A DNA stretch of 64,000 nucleotides from Craspedostauros australis. Lineage: Eukaryota > Bacillariophyta > Bacillariophyceae > Mastogloiales > Achnanthaceae. Where the stretch lies: the NCBI GenBank assembly GCA_026770025.1, contig JAMXDE010000014.1, positions 1,860,001-1,924,000 of the forward strand, in the 5' to 3' direction. Under the pieces are notes generated by a model. That model saw only the letters and a program-made list of their open reading frames with translations. It did not search any database and was not told the origin of the DNA. Of the stretch, positions 21,282 through 32,529 are shown in pieces; within the stretch, counting starts at the first letter, position 1; the number at the start of each line of letters is the position of its first letter. The position numbers and the translations under genes were made by a program.

Positions 21282-23325
21282 ATGTCGTCATCACCGTTGA
21301 GCGCGTGCAGCTCCGGTCCCATAGCAATGAATGAGGATGCGGGTGGCCTGTGTCACACCAGTAATGAGAATGGGAGCGGCGACGACGATGATATGCTCAT
21401 TGGTGGCAGCAAGGATGACATGCCCAACACGAAGCCGCGTCCATTCAGCCTGCTCAAATCGTTCATCGGAGAATGCATCTGCGAAGTCATGCCATCAACG
21501 GATGGCAAAGGGCTCAGTGCCACATCGCAGTTCGTTGAGTTGCATGGATTACAGTATATCAGTCTGGGTGCCGTCACGGATGAATTGACGCCGAAGCAAC
21601 GCATCAAGGATACGTTGGAACATCTGGGCACGCAGGTGGAACGACTCGTATCGATCGGTTACTTGGTGGATGATGACGATGATACTTCTGCCAGTGGTAC
21701 CGCTGGTGGTGGCCGTGCAAAGAAAAGGGCGGAATCGATTCCGCTGGAAGTTTGGTCGAGAGCCTATCCCAACGATCGGAATATGTCGAAATCGGTCTTG
21801 CGGAAGGTGGAGAAATTGAAGGTATGCAACGAATAGTGTCGCAGCAACAAAATGAGGTGCTGGTGGCAACACAAATGGCAATAACGATTGTCATTGCAAA
21901 GTATGCGGGCGCTGATTTGAGTGACAACGTTGCAGTCATCATGAGGAATCGTGTGGAAGGGGCGGGAGCAACAAGTGCGGTGCGCATATCGACTGCTCAA
22001 TGTTCATTAAGTTCTGCCATCTTCATCCGGTCCGATCTTTCGCGGTATGCTGCGATGGCATCCACATCTCACCCACATCTTCTCCCGCATTCGCCGTACT
22101 TTATTCAACACTTGGTTTGCGGTCATTTCCATTCCCTCACATCTACGTACCGCATGTTCCACCCAACTCTCACATCCCAGGCAAAACAATTCGGATCCGT
22201 CCTCAATGATTTTCGCAAGGATCTGGAAGCCCAGCAGAGTCGCCCACTACGAGATAGCAATTTCTTTCGCATTGGCATTTCAGCACACAACGTGGGCGTT
22301 GTGGCCATGCTGGCGCAGCGGGATGAGCTTGTGGTTCCATTCTTTCAGGATGCCGTGCGATTCAAGAAGGAGGCATACGGAGCGGACCATCCGGAAGTTG
22401 CGGTATGTTCTGCCCAGTCCTGCTCTCGTCTGCTCTGTTACGGGTTTGCTTTGTTTCCTGTCATCGTTTTCTGTGCATGTGTGTCTCTGTGCGTATGCGT
22501 GAATTCGATTGCTGTGCAGGGTATGGCAGGAAAGCATCGCAATCTCCAGTGCTGAAACTTCATGCACAGGACATGTTCTCACCACACAAAAACAACGACC
22601 ATACCATCCTCCATCCGCTTTTCTTCCTTTTGCGGGTGTCTGCACCTCATAGATCTCATTGGATGAGCTCGGCATTCAACTCTTCGCGCGCGAGAAATTC
22701 GAGCAAGCCTTGGCCCATTTCACCGACGCCCGAACTATCCGATTGAGCGCATTTGGACAATTCCATCCGAAGGTGGTCATGAGCCTCAACAACATTGGGT
22801 GCTGCAACTACCAGATGGGAAATCGCGAAGCCGCCGTCATGAGTTTGCAAGAAGCCAACGACGCCGTGCAAACCAACTTGGATTCTTCTGGTGGTGCGGC
22901 CAAAGCCAGCATCGAGTTGCTGCACAAGGCTATTCTTCTCAACAATCTCGGGTACCTCAAATTGAGCTTGAAGCAGTATGAGGGCGCGCGTACCTTGTTC
23001 GACGAAGCATTGTTGGTACGTGAAAGCGATGCGCACGTCTTTCGTTTGCTTTGCTTCGATTTGGATTACATTGCAGTATCTCGTCGTCGTCGTCGTCGTC
23101 GCCACCATCAAAACTGCTTTACTCCTGTTCTCTCGTCATTTGGTCATCCAAATTTCTTCAACCGTGCTCTGCGAGCACCGCTACCTTCGCATCTCACCTC
23201 TTCCATTCTCCTTCACCCTACTTTACTTTCAGATACAACAATCCGTCCTGGGTGACGCCCACACGCACAGAGCCATCCGAGATACCAGGAGCAACCTCGA
23301 ATTCACCAATGCCTTCCACTCGTAG
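21282..23325 (+). CDS. TPR protein, kinesin-light-chain-like repeats (four exons)
   Basis: Exons are 21282-21821, 22181-22402, 22653-23015 and 23233-23325. All junctions are phase 0 with GTATG or GTACG donors and CAG or TAG acceptors, and the product is 405 aa. Residues 1-70 are acidic and low complexity. The middle part (FSLLKSFIGECICEV ... QRIKDTLEHLGTQVERLVSIG) is helical and unassigned. From residue ~195 TPR helices appear: NVGVVAMLAQRDELVVPFF, ALAHFTDARTIRLSAFGQFH, MSLNNIGCCNYQMGNREAAV and LNNLGYLKLSLKQYEGAR, ending VLGDAHTHRA. The TPR_12 pattern resembles kinesin light chains, but a motor-adaptor role is not established. The short last exon completes the last repeat, supporting the join. 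Confidence 0.82.
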
Positions 23326-25647
23326 CGACGGACAACAAACCCAAAGTTATTCTTGGAGCCAGCGAAAGAGAGAGAGAGACAGGGAGAGGGCGTGAGAGTT
23401 AAGGGACATGGTCTCACCAAATGTATGTAATTTGTACATAGCACCGCATCAATCGATGACACTAGAGTAGTCATACTTCATCCACTGTTTCATGTGACAA
23501 AGGCAACGATGGAACTGCATCGAGTAGTACTACGGCATTACGACAACGTCTGTTGATGCGATTTGCCACGCCATGAAGGCCCCGTCGCGCCACCACCGTC
23601 ACGATCACCATCATTGCTGTTGTCACTGTCACTGTCACAGACCCATCTCCATCTGTCCTCGCTGTCCGCGACAGTGACCGTTTGCTCCAATTTGTGGACG
23701 CCGCTGTTGGTTGTCAGCCGTTTGACACGATTTTGTGAGACCAAGCGCGCCATACGAATGCAATTTTGCAAAGGGGACAATGAGAACCAACACAAACGCT
23801 AAGTGTCAGTCCGTGCGTCGACCGCAAGTTGTCGCGATTGGACAATCCAATCGTTGACCCACTCCTGAATGATCGGAAATTGAGATAGAATCACACCCAG
23901 AGACTATTGTGAATACCGACGAGTAAAGTAGTTATGACCACTGGCGCTGATGGCATAGAACGTGCCAGTTCGAGAAAATTTGGTGCAGCAAATAAGTCAT
24001 CAGACGAGCACTCTCTGCCAAAAAAGAAGAGAGCATGGTGACAACACCACAACACAGAACCTCTTTCGGTTTGTCGCTGAGCCGAAGCGCTTTCAACACA
24101 CACAACAGAACACAAGAGAGAGCAAACACACAAACACTGTACGACCTCCTCATCACAAAGCGCAGACGTGACCAAGGACAGCGTCCATCGAACAATTCGC
24201 CAACTAACAAGGCATCACCGAATCAATCAAGAAGTCATCCAACTGCATCATCGAACCATGGCGGTGAGTCCGCAACAAACACATGCTGATGCAACGCTGC
24301 GTGCGCATGTGAATGGTCGCGCTGTGCGACGCGACGCTGCGATTTACGATTGCTTCTTGGTCGAAACTGTTTGGCTCTGTATTGGTTCGTGGTTCCACGC
24401 TATTTCTCTCTTGACAAACGTGGCGATGGAGATTCTTGTCGTGGAAGAAATTCACGGCAAATGGCACACCACGCATCGTACTCCAGGACGGCAGCGGAGA
24501 CCCACACCTCGTCTTCGCGGATGATGGTGGGTTCACAAAGATCATTGGCGACGGCAGCGACAATGATGACGATGGTGGTGCTGATAGCGGTCGTCGTTTC
24601 ATCTTGCTCTCTGCCTCTTGCTTTCTGGCTCATGATCAGAACGAGAGGAGGGAAAGAATGAACGAGTCGTGATACAATTGCGGACAACGAACGATGGTGT
24701 CAAGGCACAGCTGTTCTGCAACGTGTTCTTGCGTCGTCAGTCATGTCACGAATTCGCGGAAGTTGACCTTCTCGGAATCACAAAATGATGTGGCTTGCGG
24801 AAAATATCGCAAACAAACTCCCACACAAAATCGACGCAAGCCAAGAAACACATTCACACACACGATAGCGCCATCGCCATCGCCATCACCAATCCCTTCG
24901 GCACAAAATCGCCACCTGGAACTTGGCGCATTTGGTCATCCCGCATCGCATCGTCCACTTCCAAGCAAAGACGGCTATCATTGTCGTCACCATCACAGTC
25001 TCCAGATCCGTACACATGCCGGTTCTGCCATTCACCATCTGCACTGCCCATCACACCATCAACAACAGCAAATCTACATAGCGCAATGCAATCGGAGCAC
25101 CATGGCCATCATTCGGAAGCTGTAGAGCCGTTGGTCATGTTTTTCAAAGTGTGGAGTGGCATCATGCCATGGCAGCAAACAGCTGGTGCTGTTGAGAATG
25201 CAGGCGCAATGTGCACGATCTTGACGGCATCTTGGCCATACTCCATTGCATGAGTACATGCTCTTCTTCCATGTTGATCGCTTTTGACGGTGGTCAACAA
25301 TGAAGTCTAACCTTGTCCGCATCACTTGCTGCTTTGCTTGCTTGCATCCATCACAATATTCCGATGTTCCAACATTAACGGCTCCGCTTATACTTCCGTC
25401 GCGGTCACCACCGTCATCGCATCGAACTCGCTCTTTCAACGATCGCACATTCCATTGCTTTTCCATCACTATTCCATCACACCCCACCCCATTCAATTCA
25501 ACTCTATTGCATTCTATTGTACAATACTGTCTTGCACTGGACTGTGCCATATTGTATCGTGCTGTACCGTGCTGTACAATACATTTGCTCTACTCGGACA
25601 TACTCGCACATGCACATACACGTTGGTGTTCCACTTTGCATTGAACT
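23326..25647. other. 2.3-kb region without a supported gene
   Basis: CACTGTCACTGTCACAG-type repeats lie at 23610-23642, and many CATCAC/CATCGC words at 24860-25060. A plus-strand open frame at 24436-24672 (contains IVLQDGSGDPHLVFADDGGF) has protein-like composition but no ATG start or recognisable family. The 150 bp before the HMG gene carry repeated TGTACAATAC/TGCTGTAC words, perhaps promoter-related. Confidence 0.4.
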
Positions 25648-27198
25648 ATGAAGACGGGCGCGCTTGGTGAGCTCCCCACGCAGCCGCACCACCACCCTCA
25701 TCCATCGACACCGCCCGGTTCAAATACCAACCTTCTCGACCCAGCGCAGGCTCATGATCACCCCCTTGTCGACTTGGGACACGATGTTTCCGTGGCCGAA
25801 GCGGCCATCAGCCCCAGCTACTTGGGGATAGACACAGGACCAGGCGAGCAGCCATTCGACGCAGTTGGGCCAGCCGTCACGGACCCCACGGACAACGCGT
25901 CACCAACTTCGAACAGCCCTCCCAAACAGAAAGGCGGCAAGAAACGTGACAGGACGTCTCTACGGAAAGCACCGCAGGCCCCGAAGCGCTTCAAGAGCAG
26001 CTACATCTGTTTCTTCATCGCCAAGCAACCTGAAATCAAGAAGACGCTGGGTGAAAAAGCCAGCGTGACGGAAGTATCCAAGAAGTCCGCAGAACTCTGG
26101 AAATCTCTTTCCAAAGAAGACCGCGCGCACTGGGACCAGATCGCAGCGAAGGACAAGCAGCGGTACATGGACGAGAAAGCAGCATACACCGGCCCGTGGC
26201 AGGTGCCGTGGAAGCGCGCGAAGAAGGACCCGTCGGCGCCCAAGCGACCAATGTCCGCCTTCCTTTACTTCAGCCAAGGGAAGAGACAGGCCATCAAGGA
26301 TAAAAATCCCGGCATGAAGAACACGGAGATCTCTCGCATCTTGGGCGAGATGTGGCGGAACGCACCGGAGGAGGAACGAAAGCCACACGTCGAGATGGAG
26401 AAGGCCGAGCGTGCGAAGTACAAGGTCGCCACGGCGAAGTGGAAGGAAGACTTCAAGGCAAAGGCGAAGGCGGAGAAAGCACTGCAGGCCGAACAGGCAG
26501 CCATGTGGAGACATCAGCATCAGTACTACGCGCCTCATCAACAGCAACGCCCCCACCCTCACCACCACCACCAACAGCAGCAGCAACAACAACAACAACA
26601 AGGGCCTCACCAGTACACACAGCAGCCATACTCACCGCCTCAAGCGCCCCACTCACCCCAATTCCACCCTCCGTCACCACACCAGCATCAGCACCAATAT
26701 CAAAATCAGCACCAGCATCAGCAGTATGTGCCAGAGGGCAATCCTCACAGCATGCATGCGACGGCACACGATCCGGACGCAGACATCCACAGTCCTCACT
26801 ATGATCCCAACATGGCCTACCCTCCTCCAGCGACAAGCCCAGGCACGGGACCAATCACGCAGCCGCACCAACAGCAGCAGCACCAACAACAAGGCTATGC
26901 ATCGTACCCGCCCCAGCAGCAATCAGCGCAGCCATATTACACCCCATATCCGCAGGCTCCATACTCGTATCCATACCCGGATCCGACGAAAAGTAACCGT
27001 CCGGTGATCCTGGGGCCCAGTGGCCTGCCGCATTACACACACCAGATGCCACCTCCTCCATCGACGTATTCGAACTATCCAACGCAGCAAGAACAGAACA
27101 CGTTCGATGATTCGAATGAGATGCCGATACCGCTGCAGCAGGACTCGCCAAACCCCAACGACATCCCGCAGATACATTACACCGACTACGTCGACTGA
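25648..27198 (+). CDS. Double HMG-box DNA-binding protein
   Basis: 516 aa, single exon. Two HMG boxes are visible. Box A (~112-181) begins APKRFKSSYICFFIAKQ and has the core SAELWKSLSKEDRAHWDQIA. Box B (~198-265) begins APKRPMSAFLYFSQGKR and has ISRILGEMWRNAPEEERKPH. The C-terminal half (~285-516) is Gln/His/Pro-rich, with tracts from CAG/CAA and CAC repeats. It resembles a transcriptional activation or condensation-prone region. HMGB-type proteins bend DNA without strong sequence preference. The role is likely chromatin architecture or transcription. The basic linker GGKKRDRTSLRK may be a nuclear signal. Confidence 0.9.
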   Translation: MKTGALGELPTQPHHHPHPSTPPGSNTNLLDPAQAHDHPLVDLGHDVSVAEAAISPSYLGIDTGPGEQPFDAVGPAVTDPTDNASPTSNSPPKQKGGKKRDRTSLRKAPQAPKRFKSSYICFFIAKQPEIKKTLGEKASVTEVSKKSAELWKSLSKEDRAHWDQIAAKDKQRYMDEKAAYTGPWQVPWKRAKKDPSAPKRPMSAFLYFSQGKRQAIKDKNPGMKNTEISRILGEMWRNAPEEERKPHVEMEKAERAKYKVATAKWKEDFKAKAKAEKALQAEQAAMWRHQHQYYAPHQQQRPHPHHHHQQQQQQQQQQGPHQYTQQPYSPPQAPHSPQFHPPSPHQHQHQYQNQHQHQQYVPEGNPHSMHATAHDPDADIHSPHYDPNMAYPPPATSPGTGPITQPHQQQQHQQQGYASYPPQQQSAQPYYTPYPQAPYSYPYPDPTKSNRPVILGPSGLPHYTHQMPPPPSTYSNYPTQQEQNTFDDSNEMPIPLQQDSPNPNDIPQIHYTDYVD

Positions 27199-27991
27199 CC
27201 AATCGAATGATCGTATCGCTCAACAAGCGCAAAACTGTCGACGTCGCCAATCACCGACATGCGCAGCAAGTCGTCTGTTGTGGCCATGGCAGCACCATTT
27301 TTGTTCAATGCTCCATCCAACGTCCCACCCCATTTGTACACCCAGTCATCACATACCAATCTATCTTCCCTGCCACCAGTATTCCACTAACTCTGATCTT
27401 CGATCACAAGCCATCGGGGGCCTGATTGAGATCATCCATCAAGGGCATCATCGTCGTCGTCTCCACCGAGGCGTCTCGTCAAGGCGCCATCCGGGGTTGC
27501 CGCATCAGCGCAAAGGCATTCCATTTTGTGCGCTGTGCGCCATGAACTTGGAGTACTCGCACATATCCAGCAGCTGCCAACGATGCCGTGCTTCGACCAA
27601 CGAAAGCGACTGACAACAGCCAGCGCAGTGCGTCAACTGTCGCTCCTCTATGTCTCCAAATGTACAAGTGATGCAGTCAGTGTTGTAAGCATCCAATGTG
27701 ACCACTCTCTTATCCAAATGCATGAGCCTGTTCCTTCCACATCTAAGATCATAAATGTGCATCAACATAGCATTCCATTTACCTGTCAGAGCCAACTTCC
27801 GGTCCATGACGCAATCTACGAGTATACAATGTTTTGGTGACTGGGTTTCTTTCTTCCATGGCGTTTGCGCTACATTTCTACGCAAGTGATATGAAAGCGA
27901 CCGAGCTAACTTTGGCGATGCGCTGAGACGGCCTTGGTTGTTGGGCCGACCACTCAATGAGCTGAACGCTCATGTTGCCATCTCGGTCGCA
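27199..27991. other. Convergent intergenic region
   Basis: This lies between the stops of the HMG gene and the minus-strand methyltransferase gene. The ORFs here lack coding character and nothing is recognised. Confidence 0.5.
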
Positions 27992-29593
27992 TCACTTCTG
28001 CCTCTTGTCACAAAAGTTCTCATGCTGCAACTGCCCGCGCCGTTCCCGAAAGCTCTTGTGGCAAAAGGTGCACGAATACACCGTACCAACCGTGCTGGGA
28101 ATAAAACATCGCAAATGCCGCTGCACATCTTCGCATGCGACGTGACAGATGGGACATGCTGTCTTGGTGGGAATCGCAGCCGAGCTACCCACAAACCAGT
28201 CCGGTTTGATGTTGGAATGATTGCCCCAATGCTTTGCCTTGCAATGATCTTCCAATGCTTGCTGCGATTGAAATTCACGTTCTGGACAGTGGGGGCACAG
28301 AATCTTGGGATCGTCAGGACGATCGCGTTTGCGACTGTGACGATCCCGCACATGGCACTTGAGACTGCGTTTTTCTTTGAATTGCTTGTCACAATGGGGG
28401 CATTGAAGGACGTGGGCGGCAGCGTCGTTGCTTTTGGAAGTTTTCGTTGTGTTGGATTGCTTGGAATTTGTATTCGCACTTGGGTATGTCTCAGTTTTGG
28501 ACGACCATGGCAGGAATGGTGCTTGTTGATTGACGCCACGATCATCACCGGCTGCTGCCGCTGTTGCTACTTGATGCTGTCGATGTTGCTGCAATTTGAT
28601 TGCCTGGGATTTGCGACAGAATGTGAAGGTTTCGCTGCCCGTGCTCCTCGACTCAAAGCTCTTGCCGGTCTGATGTCGACGGTGCTGGTAGTAATTGATG
28701 GCGCTGCCGCCATTCTTTGCTTTGGCATCGGTACCGCCAGCACGAATGTGGGGCGGCCGGAAGACGCACCTGTGCACCAGTTGCAGGCCCTGCTTGTGCG
28801 CTGCATCCAAGCACTTCCATCGATCGAACTGGCCATCGACGAGGGTTAGATGATAAAAGGAAGGCGTGGACTTCTTCATGAAGTGCTTGTCGGCGGCGTA
28901 GAATAAATGAGACAGGAAGGACATATGCAGTGCAGCATCTTCCGTGCCCAAATGCGGATGGTTGAAGATGACATGATCGGCTGGTGGGAGGTTGGGTGTG
29001 GGATCCATCGCTTGCCTATCATGTGCAGGATCTTCATGTGATGGTCCAGCTGACTGTGCCTGTGCCTGCGCATCAGCTCCAGCTTGAGAGTACGCCGCAT
29101 TGATGTTGTGCACGACGTTGATTTGCAATCGTCTCTGCGTGGTAGCGCCAATCCCTTCACCATCGGCACTGTTCGGGGAAGTGATGTCGCTGCCCGTTGT
29201 TGCCGCGGATCGCAGGAGGCCAAGGAGATGCAGCGAATCTTTGTACTTGGCCAGGACCTCCTCCTTCGAATCAATGCCTGTCGCTGTCAGGCAAATGCTT
29301 GCAGCGTCAGCCAATCCCAAGCTGGTAGCATCGGCAAGATGCCTTGCCAGATCCGCCGAGAATGAGAAATCGCCATCTCCCAATGTCAGGATGTCCACGT
29401 GACCGTCTTGAGGTGTCGCCGTCGTCGCCGTCGTCGTCGCCGTTGTGTTTATTGTGGTGGTCTCCATGGTATCCGCACGCAACTCGTTCCCTCGGTCCAT
29501 CGCAGAGTTCAGCTGCATGCGATTGCTCGAACCATGCTCAACGGGTCCTCCTCGCAGGTATCCGCCCCAAAGTGCGACGACTCGTGGGGACAT
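27992..29593 (-). CDS. BMT5-like (DUF2431) methyltransferase fused to C2H2 zinc fingers
   Basis: The start is set at ATG 29593 (533 aa). The frame is open further upstream without an ATG, and in-frame Met26, 32 and 43 are alternatives. Residues ~64-300 match the Rossmann-like domain of yeast Bmt5 (25S rRNA uridine-N3 methyltransferase): ILTLGDGDFSFSADLARHL, the FNFPHxG-type motif as VIFNHPHLG, then MSFLSHLFYAADKHF and FYHLTLVDGQFDRWK. The C-terminal ~130 residues carry C2H2-type fingers: QCPHCDKQFKEKRSLKCHV, CPHCPEREFQSQQALEDHC, CPICHVACEDVQRHL and CTFCHKSFRERRGQLQHE. The fingers may recruit rRNA or pre-ribosomes. Fusion to this methyltransferase is unusual as far as I know. An Ala/Gln/Ser-rich linker joins the two parts. 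Confidence 0.8.
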   Translation of the reverse strand: MSPRVVALWGGYLRGGPVEHGSSNRMQLNSAMDRGNELRADTMETTTINTTATTTATTATPQDGHVDILTLGDGDFSFSADLARHLADATSLGLADAASICLTATGIDSKEEVLAKYKDSLHLLGLLRSAATTGSDITSPNSADGEGIGATTQRRLQINVVHNINAAYSQAGADAQAQAQSAGPSHEDPAHDRQAMDPTPNLPPADHVIFNHPHLGTEDAALHMSFLSHLFYAADKHFMKKSTPSFYHLTLVDGQFDRWKCLDAAHKQGLQLVHRCVFRPPHIRAGGTDAKAKNGGSAINYYQHRRHQTGKSFESRSTGSETFTFCRKSQAIKLQQHRQHQVATAAAAGDDRGVNQQAPFLPWSSKTETYPSANTNSKQSNTTKTSKSNDAAAHVLQCPHCDKQFKEKRSLKCHVRDRHSRKRDRPDDPKILCPHCPEREFQSQQALEDHCKAKHWGNHSNIKPDWFVGSSAAIPTKTACPICHVACEDVQRHLRCFIPSTVGTVYSCTFCHKSFRERRGQLQHENFCDKRQK

Positions 29594-30123
29594 CGACTGG
29601 AGTTGAACCCTCCTCTTGCTCTTGCACGTTGTGGCGCTTGTTGCATGTTGTTGTGGAATTCGTGGCGGCGCAAAAAATGAGCACGATTGACTCTCTCGAC
29701 CACATGTCACTTGGAACGAAAACGGGACTGGCACAAGAAGTCGACATGGAGCAATCTTGTTTCCACGTGATTGAATGAAGCGGATCGACTCACTTGACCA
29801 CAACGCCACGCAAAGTTCGTGTCATCGCGAAAACTCGTTTTTTGCCCTCTTCTTTCTTGCTTCTTCTTGTTTTGGTTCGGTTGCTTGCTTGTCACAAAAA
29901 GTGCGCGGAAAGTTACGTGGACTGCACACAAAACAGGGCTCCGACAAATGCAACAACAACGGAGCTCATTCCGCCACAGAGTTGCAATACCCAAGAGAAC
30001 GGCGCCAATCAGCTGGAGGGAGCATGGAAACAAGTAAGAAAGCGTCCATTGCATGTGCATGAAGTCAAGCGCCCATTGAAGCGGATCGCAGAACAAGAGA
30101 CGAAGACAGGAAGAGGAAGACAG
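29594..30123. other. Divergent region between methyltransferase and PPR genes
   Basis: The PPR frame is open upstream to 29794 but lacks ATG before 30124. Either this is a 5' UTR or an upstream exon supplies the start. Confidence 0.45.
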
Positions 30124-32529
30124 ATGAAGAGACCATCAGCATCCACCACGGCTCTGATTTGGAGAAGGATCCTGGGCCAACGCGCGCTTCAAACAAATGC
30201 GCCATCTGGTGGTCAGGTGTGTTCGCTTTGGCCATCCTCATGGCCTGCATACATGCACCACGATGGTGCTGACGCAACCGCCCATCCAAACCATTCGCGG
30301 ACATGCTCCCGACCTCGGACATGCGTGCGATCGTCGTCGAGGAGTTTGCATCACGCCTTCCAACCACATGCGAGGTCGTTGGTTGAGCCGAAGCGACGCG
30401 CCTCATCTCTTGCAGCTTCGCCTGCCGACGGCGATACCTCAGAAGCTGCGTTACCGCATCTGTTGGATAGCCGCAACAGAATTGGCAATGGCAACAAAAG
30501 CGGCGTTGGTGACGACCAGCAAACCCACAGCCACGCTGTTCCGCAACACCTGTTGCAGAGCACGCTGCACCACAAAGAACTTTGGTTGAAAGATGCCTTG
30601 GACAGCAATCCAGAGATTGTGACGGTCTCTGCGTTGCATCATGTTCTAGAAGCATTGAGAGACGCAGCGAATACGACCCCAGACACAGCTGTGCCATATC
30701 GAGCAGAAACATGGTTGTCCAGATCAATAGCGGTGGGGATGCTGCCCACATCACACTGCTACCAACTTGTCATCGAAGCATGGTGCTGCTGCAGTAACGC
30801 ATCTGCAGCGACAGTCATCGATCGGGCGGAGCATTGGTTGACAGAGTGCACACGCAATGCAGTTGCAGCATCGGAGCGTCGTCATGATGTCAATGATGCT
30901 AGCTGTATTACAGAACGCAACAGCAATAGCAACAACATCAATGGCGACTGCAACAATATCAACGGCAGCAGCGACAGCAGCAACAACAGTTTCGACTCCA
31001 CAATCAACCCCACCATCGCTTTGTACAATGCGTATCTGGATGCCTGCACGAGAAGACGGAACGCCGGAGGTGGTCAGGACCGTCAGAAACGTATGCTACA
31101 GTACGCACAAAAGGCAGATGCCGTGCTGATGCAGCTCATCACAGCGCATCGCGAAGGCAACGATGTCAACGCGGCCGTCCCAACGACCCAGACCTTCAAT
31201 TTCGTTATTCGAGGCTGGGCGCGTTGCAAGCGTGACCGTAGCAGTGCGGAACGCGTACAGAAGCTCGTTGCCCTCATGGAGGCGTTGCACAATCAAGATC
31301 GGGCCAATTCGCCTGCTGGTCCCAACACCAAGACGTACGCCATGGCAATGGATGCCCTCGTCAACGTTGCCAAGCAGAAGGCCCAGCAGTCGCACGAAGC
31401 CAACAGTGGCTTCATCAACGATTCTTCCATCAACGGGATCGATGAGATGCGCCAGGCGCGTGCCATTCTCGACCGATTGCACGAATCGCAACAGGATGGC
31501 AACACGGAGGCGGCGCCCAATACTGTCACCTACAACATCCTGCTGACCGGTTGGTCGGCCCTGTCATTTTCGCAGCACAAAGATGCACCCCTGGAAGCAG
31601 AGAAGCTCTTGCAAACCATGGTTGACATGAAGAGAGCGGTTGACACATGCAATATCGCACCGAACCGGATATCCTACGAGAAGGTCATTTCAGCCTGGAT
31701 CAATGCCGCGTCCGAAGACTCCGGCGAACGCGCCACATATTGGCTCAAGGAGCTATGGGAATTATCCGAACTGGAATCAGATCGCACCTACCTGCCATCC
31801 AATCGCACGTACAACACGATACTCAAAACACTCCTGCTGCTGGATGGTCCGGAAGCCGCGGAAGATCTCCTGTTCCTCATATACGAACGCTTCTACCACG
31901 AGAAGGACCCATCCCTCTGCCCCAACTCCGAATCCTTCTCCCTCGTCATCCAGGCTTGGGTCGATCGTGCCGAACGCCACAGCGACCTGGAGGTCCGTCT
32001 CGCAGCCCTCGAACGGGCGTCAGAATGGCTCAAGTCGGTGCAACAGATCGAAGGAGAACGCAATGTCTCGACGACATCCAGATCGTACCTCAGCATCCTG
32101 CAAGCCGCGAGCCGAGCAACGACGCGCAGTGAGAATGATCTGCGGGCCAACGTCATCGCGCTGGAGACGTTGCAGGACTTCAAACGCACCCGGTTCGACT
32201 TGGACCCCCAGGCCTACGTACTGGCGCTGAAGGTGACGATGCAGGCCTTGGGCAGGGCCCCTCGCGGTCAGAAGGATGTGTGGTTGGCGTCGCTGATGGA
32301 TCTGTTGCACGATTGCTGCAACGAAGGGTTGATGTGTGCTGCCGCGGTGCGAACGTTCGCCAATGTGCACTGGAGCAAGGACGGTGCCTGGACACGCGCC
32401 GAACGTGACCAGGTGGTCAAGCGCTTCTTTTCCGAGTGGCCCTTGCCATCCTCGTGGACGCGCAAGTTAAAATTCACGCAGTTTCTTCCTCGCAAGGAAG
32501 ATCTGCAGCGGAACTGGGGAAAGAAATAA
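30124..32529 (+). CDS. Pentatricopeptide repeat (PPR) protein, organelle-type
   Basis: 801 aa from the first ATG at 30124. The N-terminus is basic and Ser/Thr-rich (MKRPSASTTALIWRRILGQR), a likely mitochondrial or plastid presequence. PPR-type helix pairs recur with spacing around 35 or longer: TFNFVIRGWARCKR, TYAMAMDALVNVAK, TYNILLTGWSALSF, SYEKVISAWINAASE, TYNTILKTLLLLDG, SFSLVIQAWVDRAE and SYLSILQAASRA. Each is followed by an A-E/A-x-x-L-L helix. Asn/Ser-rich inserts (residues ~265-300) separate the early repeats. Such long 'GW/AW' PPR proteins are common in diatoms and act in organellar RNA stability or processing. The RNA target cannot be read from the sequence. Confidence 0.85.
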   Translation: MKRPSASTTALIWRRILGQRALQTNAPSGGQVCSLWPSSWPAYMHHDGADATAHPNHSRTCSRPRTCVRSSSRSLHHAFQPHARSLVEPKRRASSLAASPADGDTSEAALPHLLDSRNRIGNGNKSGVGDDQQTHSHAVPQHLLQSTLHHKELWLKDALDSNPEIVTVSALHHVLEALRDAANTTPDTAVPYRAETWLSRSIAVGMLPTSHCYQLVIEAWCCCSNASAATVIDRAEHWLTECTRNAVAASERRHDVNDASCITERNSNSNNINGDCNNINGSSDSSNNSFDSTINPTIALYNAYLDACTRRRNAGGGQDRQKRMLQYAQKADAVLMQLITAHREGNDVNAAVPTTQTFNFVIRGWARCKRDRSSAERVQKLVALMEALHNQDRANSPAGPNTKTYAMAMDALVNVAKQKAQQSHEANSGFINDSSINGIDEMRQARAILDRLHESQQDGNTEAAPNTVTYNILLTGWSALSFSQHKDAPLEAEKLLQTMVDMKRAVDTCNIAPNRISYEKVISAWINAASEDSGERATYWLKELWELSELESDRTYLPSNRTYNTILKTLLLLDGPEAAEDLLFLIYERFYHEKDPSLCPNSESFSLVIQAWVDRAERHSDLEVRLAALERASEWLKSVQQIEGERNVSTTSRSYLSILQAASRATTRSENDLRANVIALETLQDFKRTRFDLDPQAYVLALKVTMQALGRAPRGQKDVWLASLMDLLHDCCNEGLMCAAAVRTFANVHWSKDGAWTRAERDQVVKRFFSEWPLPSSWTRKLKFTQFLPRKEDLQRNWGKK

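Noticed and set aside
24436-24672. Protein-like frame IVLQDGSGDPHLVFADDGGF
   Set aside because: No ATG start, no clear splice acceptor in frame and no known family. Mentioned only in the intergenic entry.
28000-28849. 303-codon plus-strand frame antisense to the methyltransferase gene
   Set aside because: It is the mirror of a well-supported zinc-finger/methyltransferase coding region and shows no domain.
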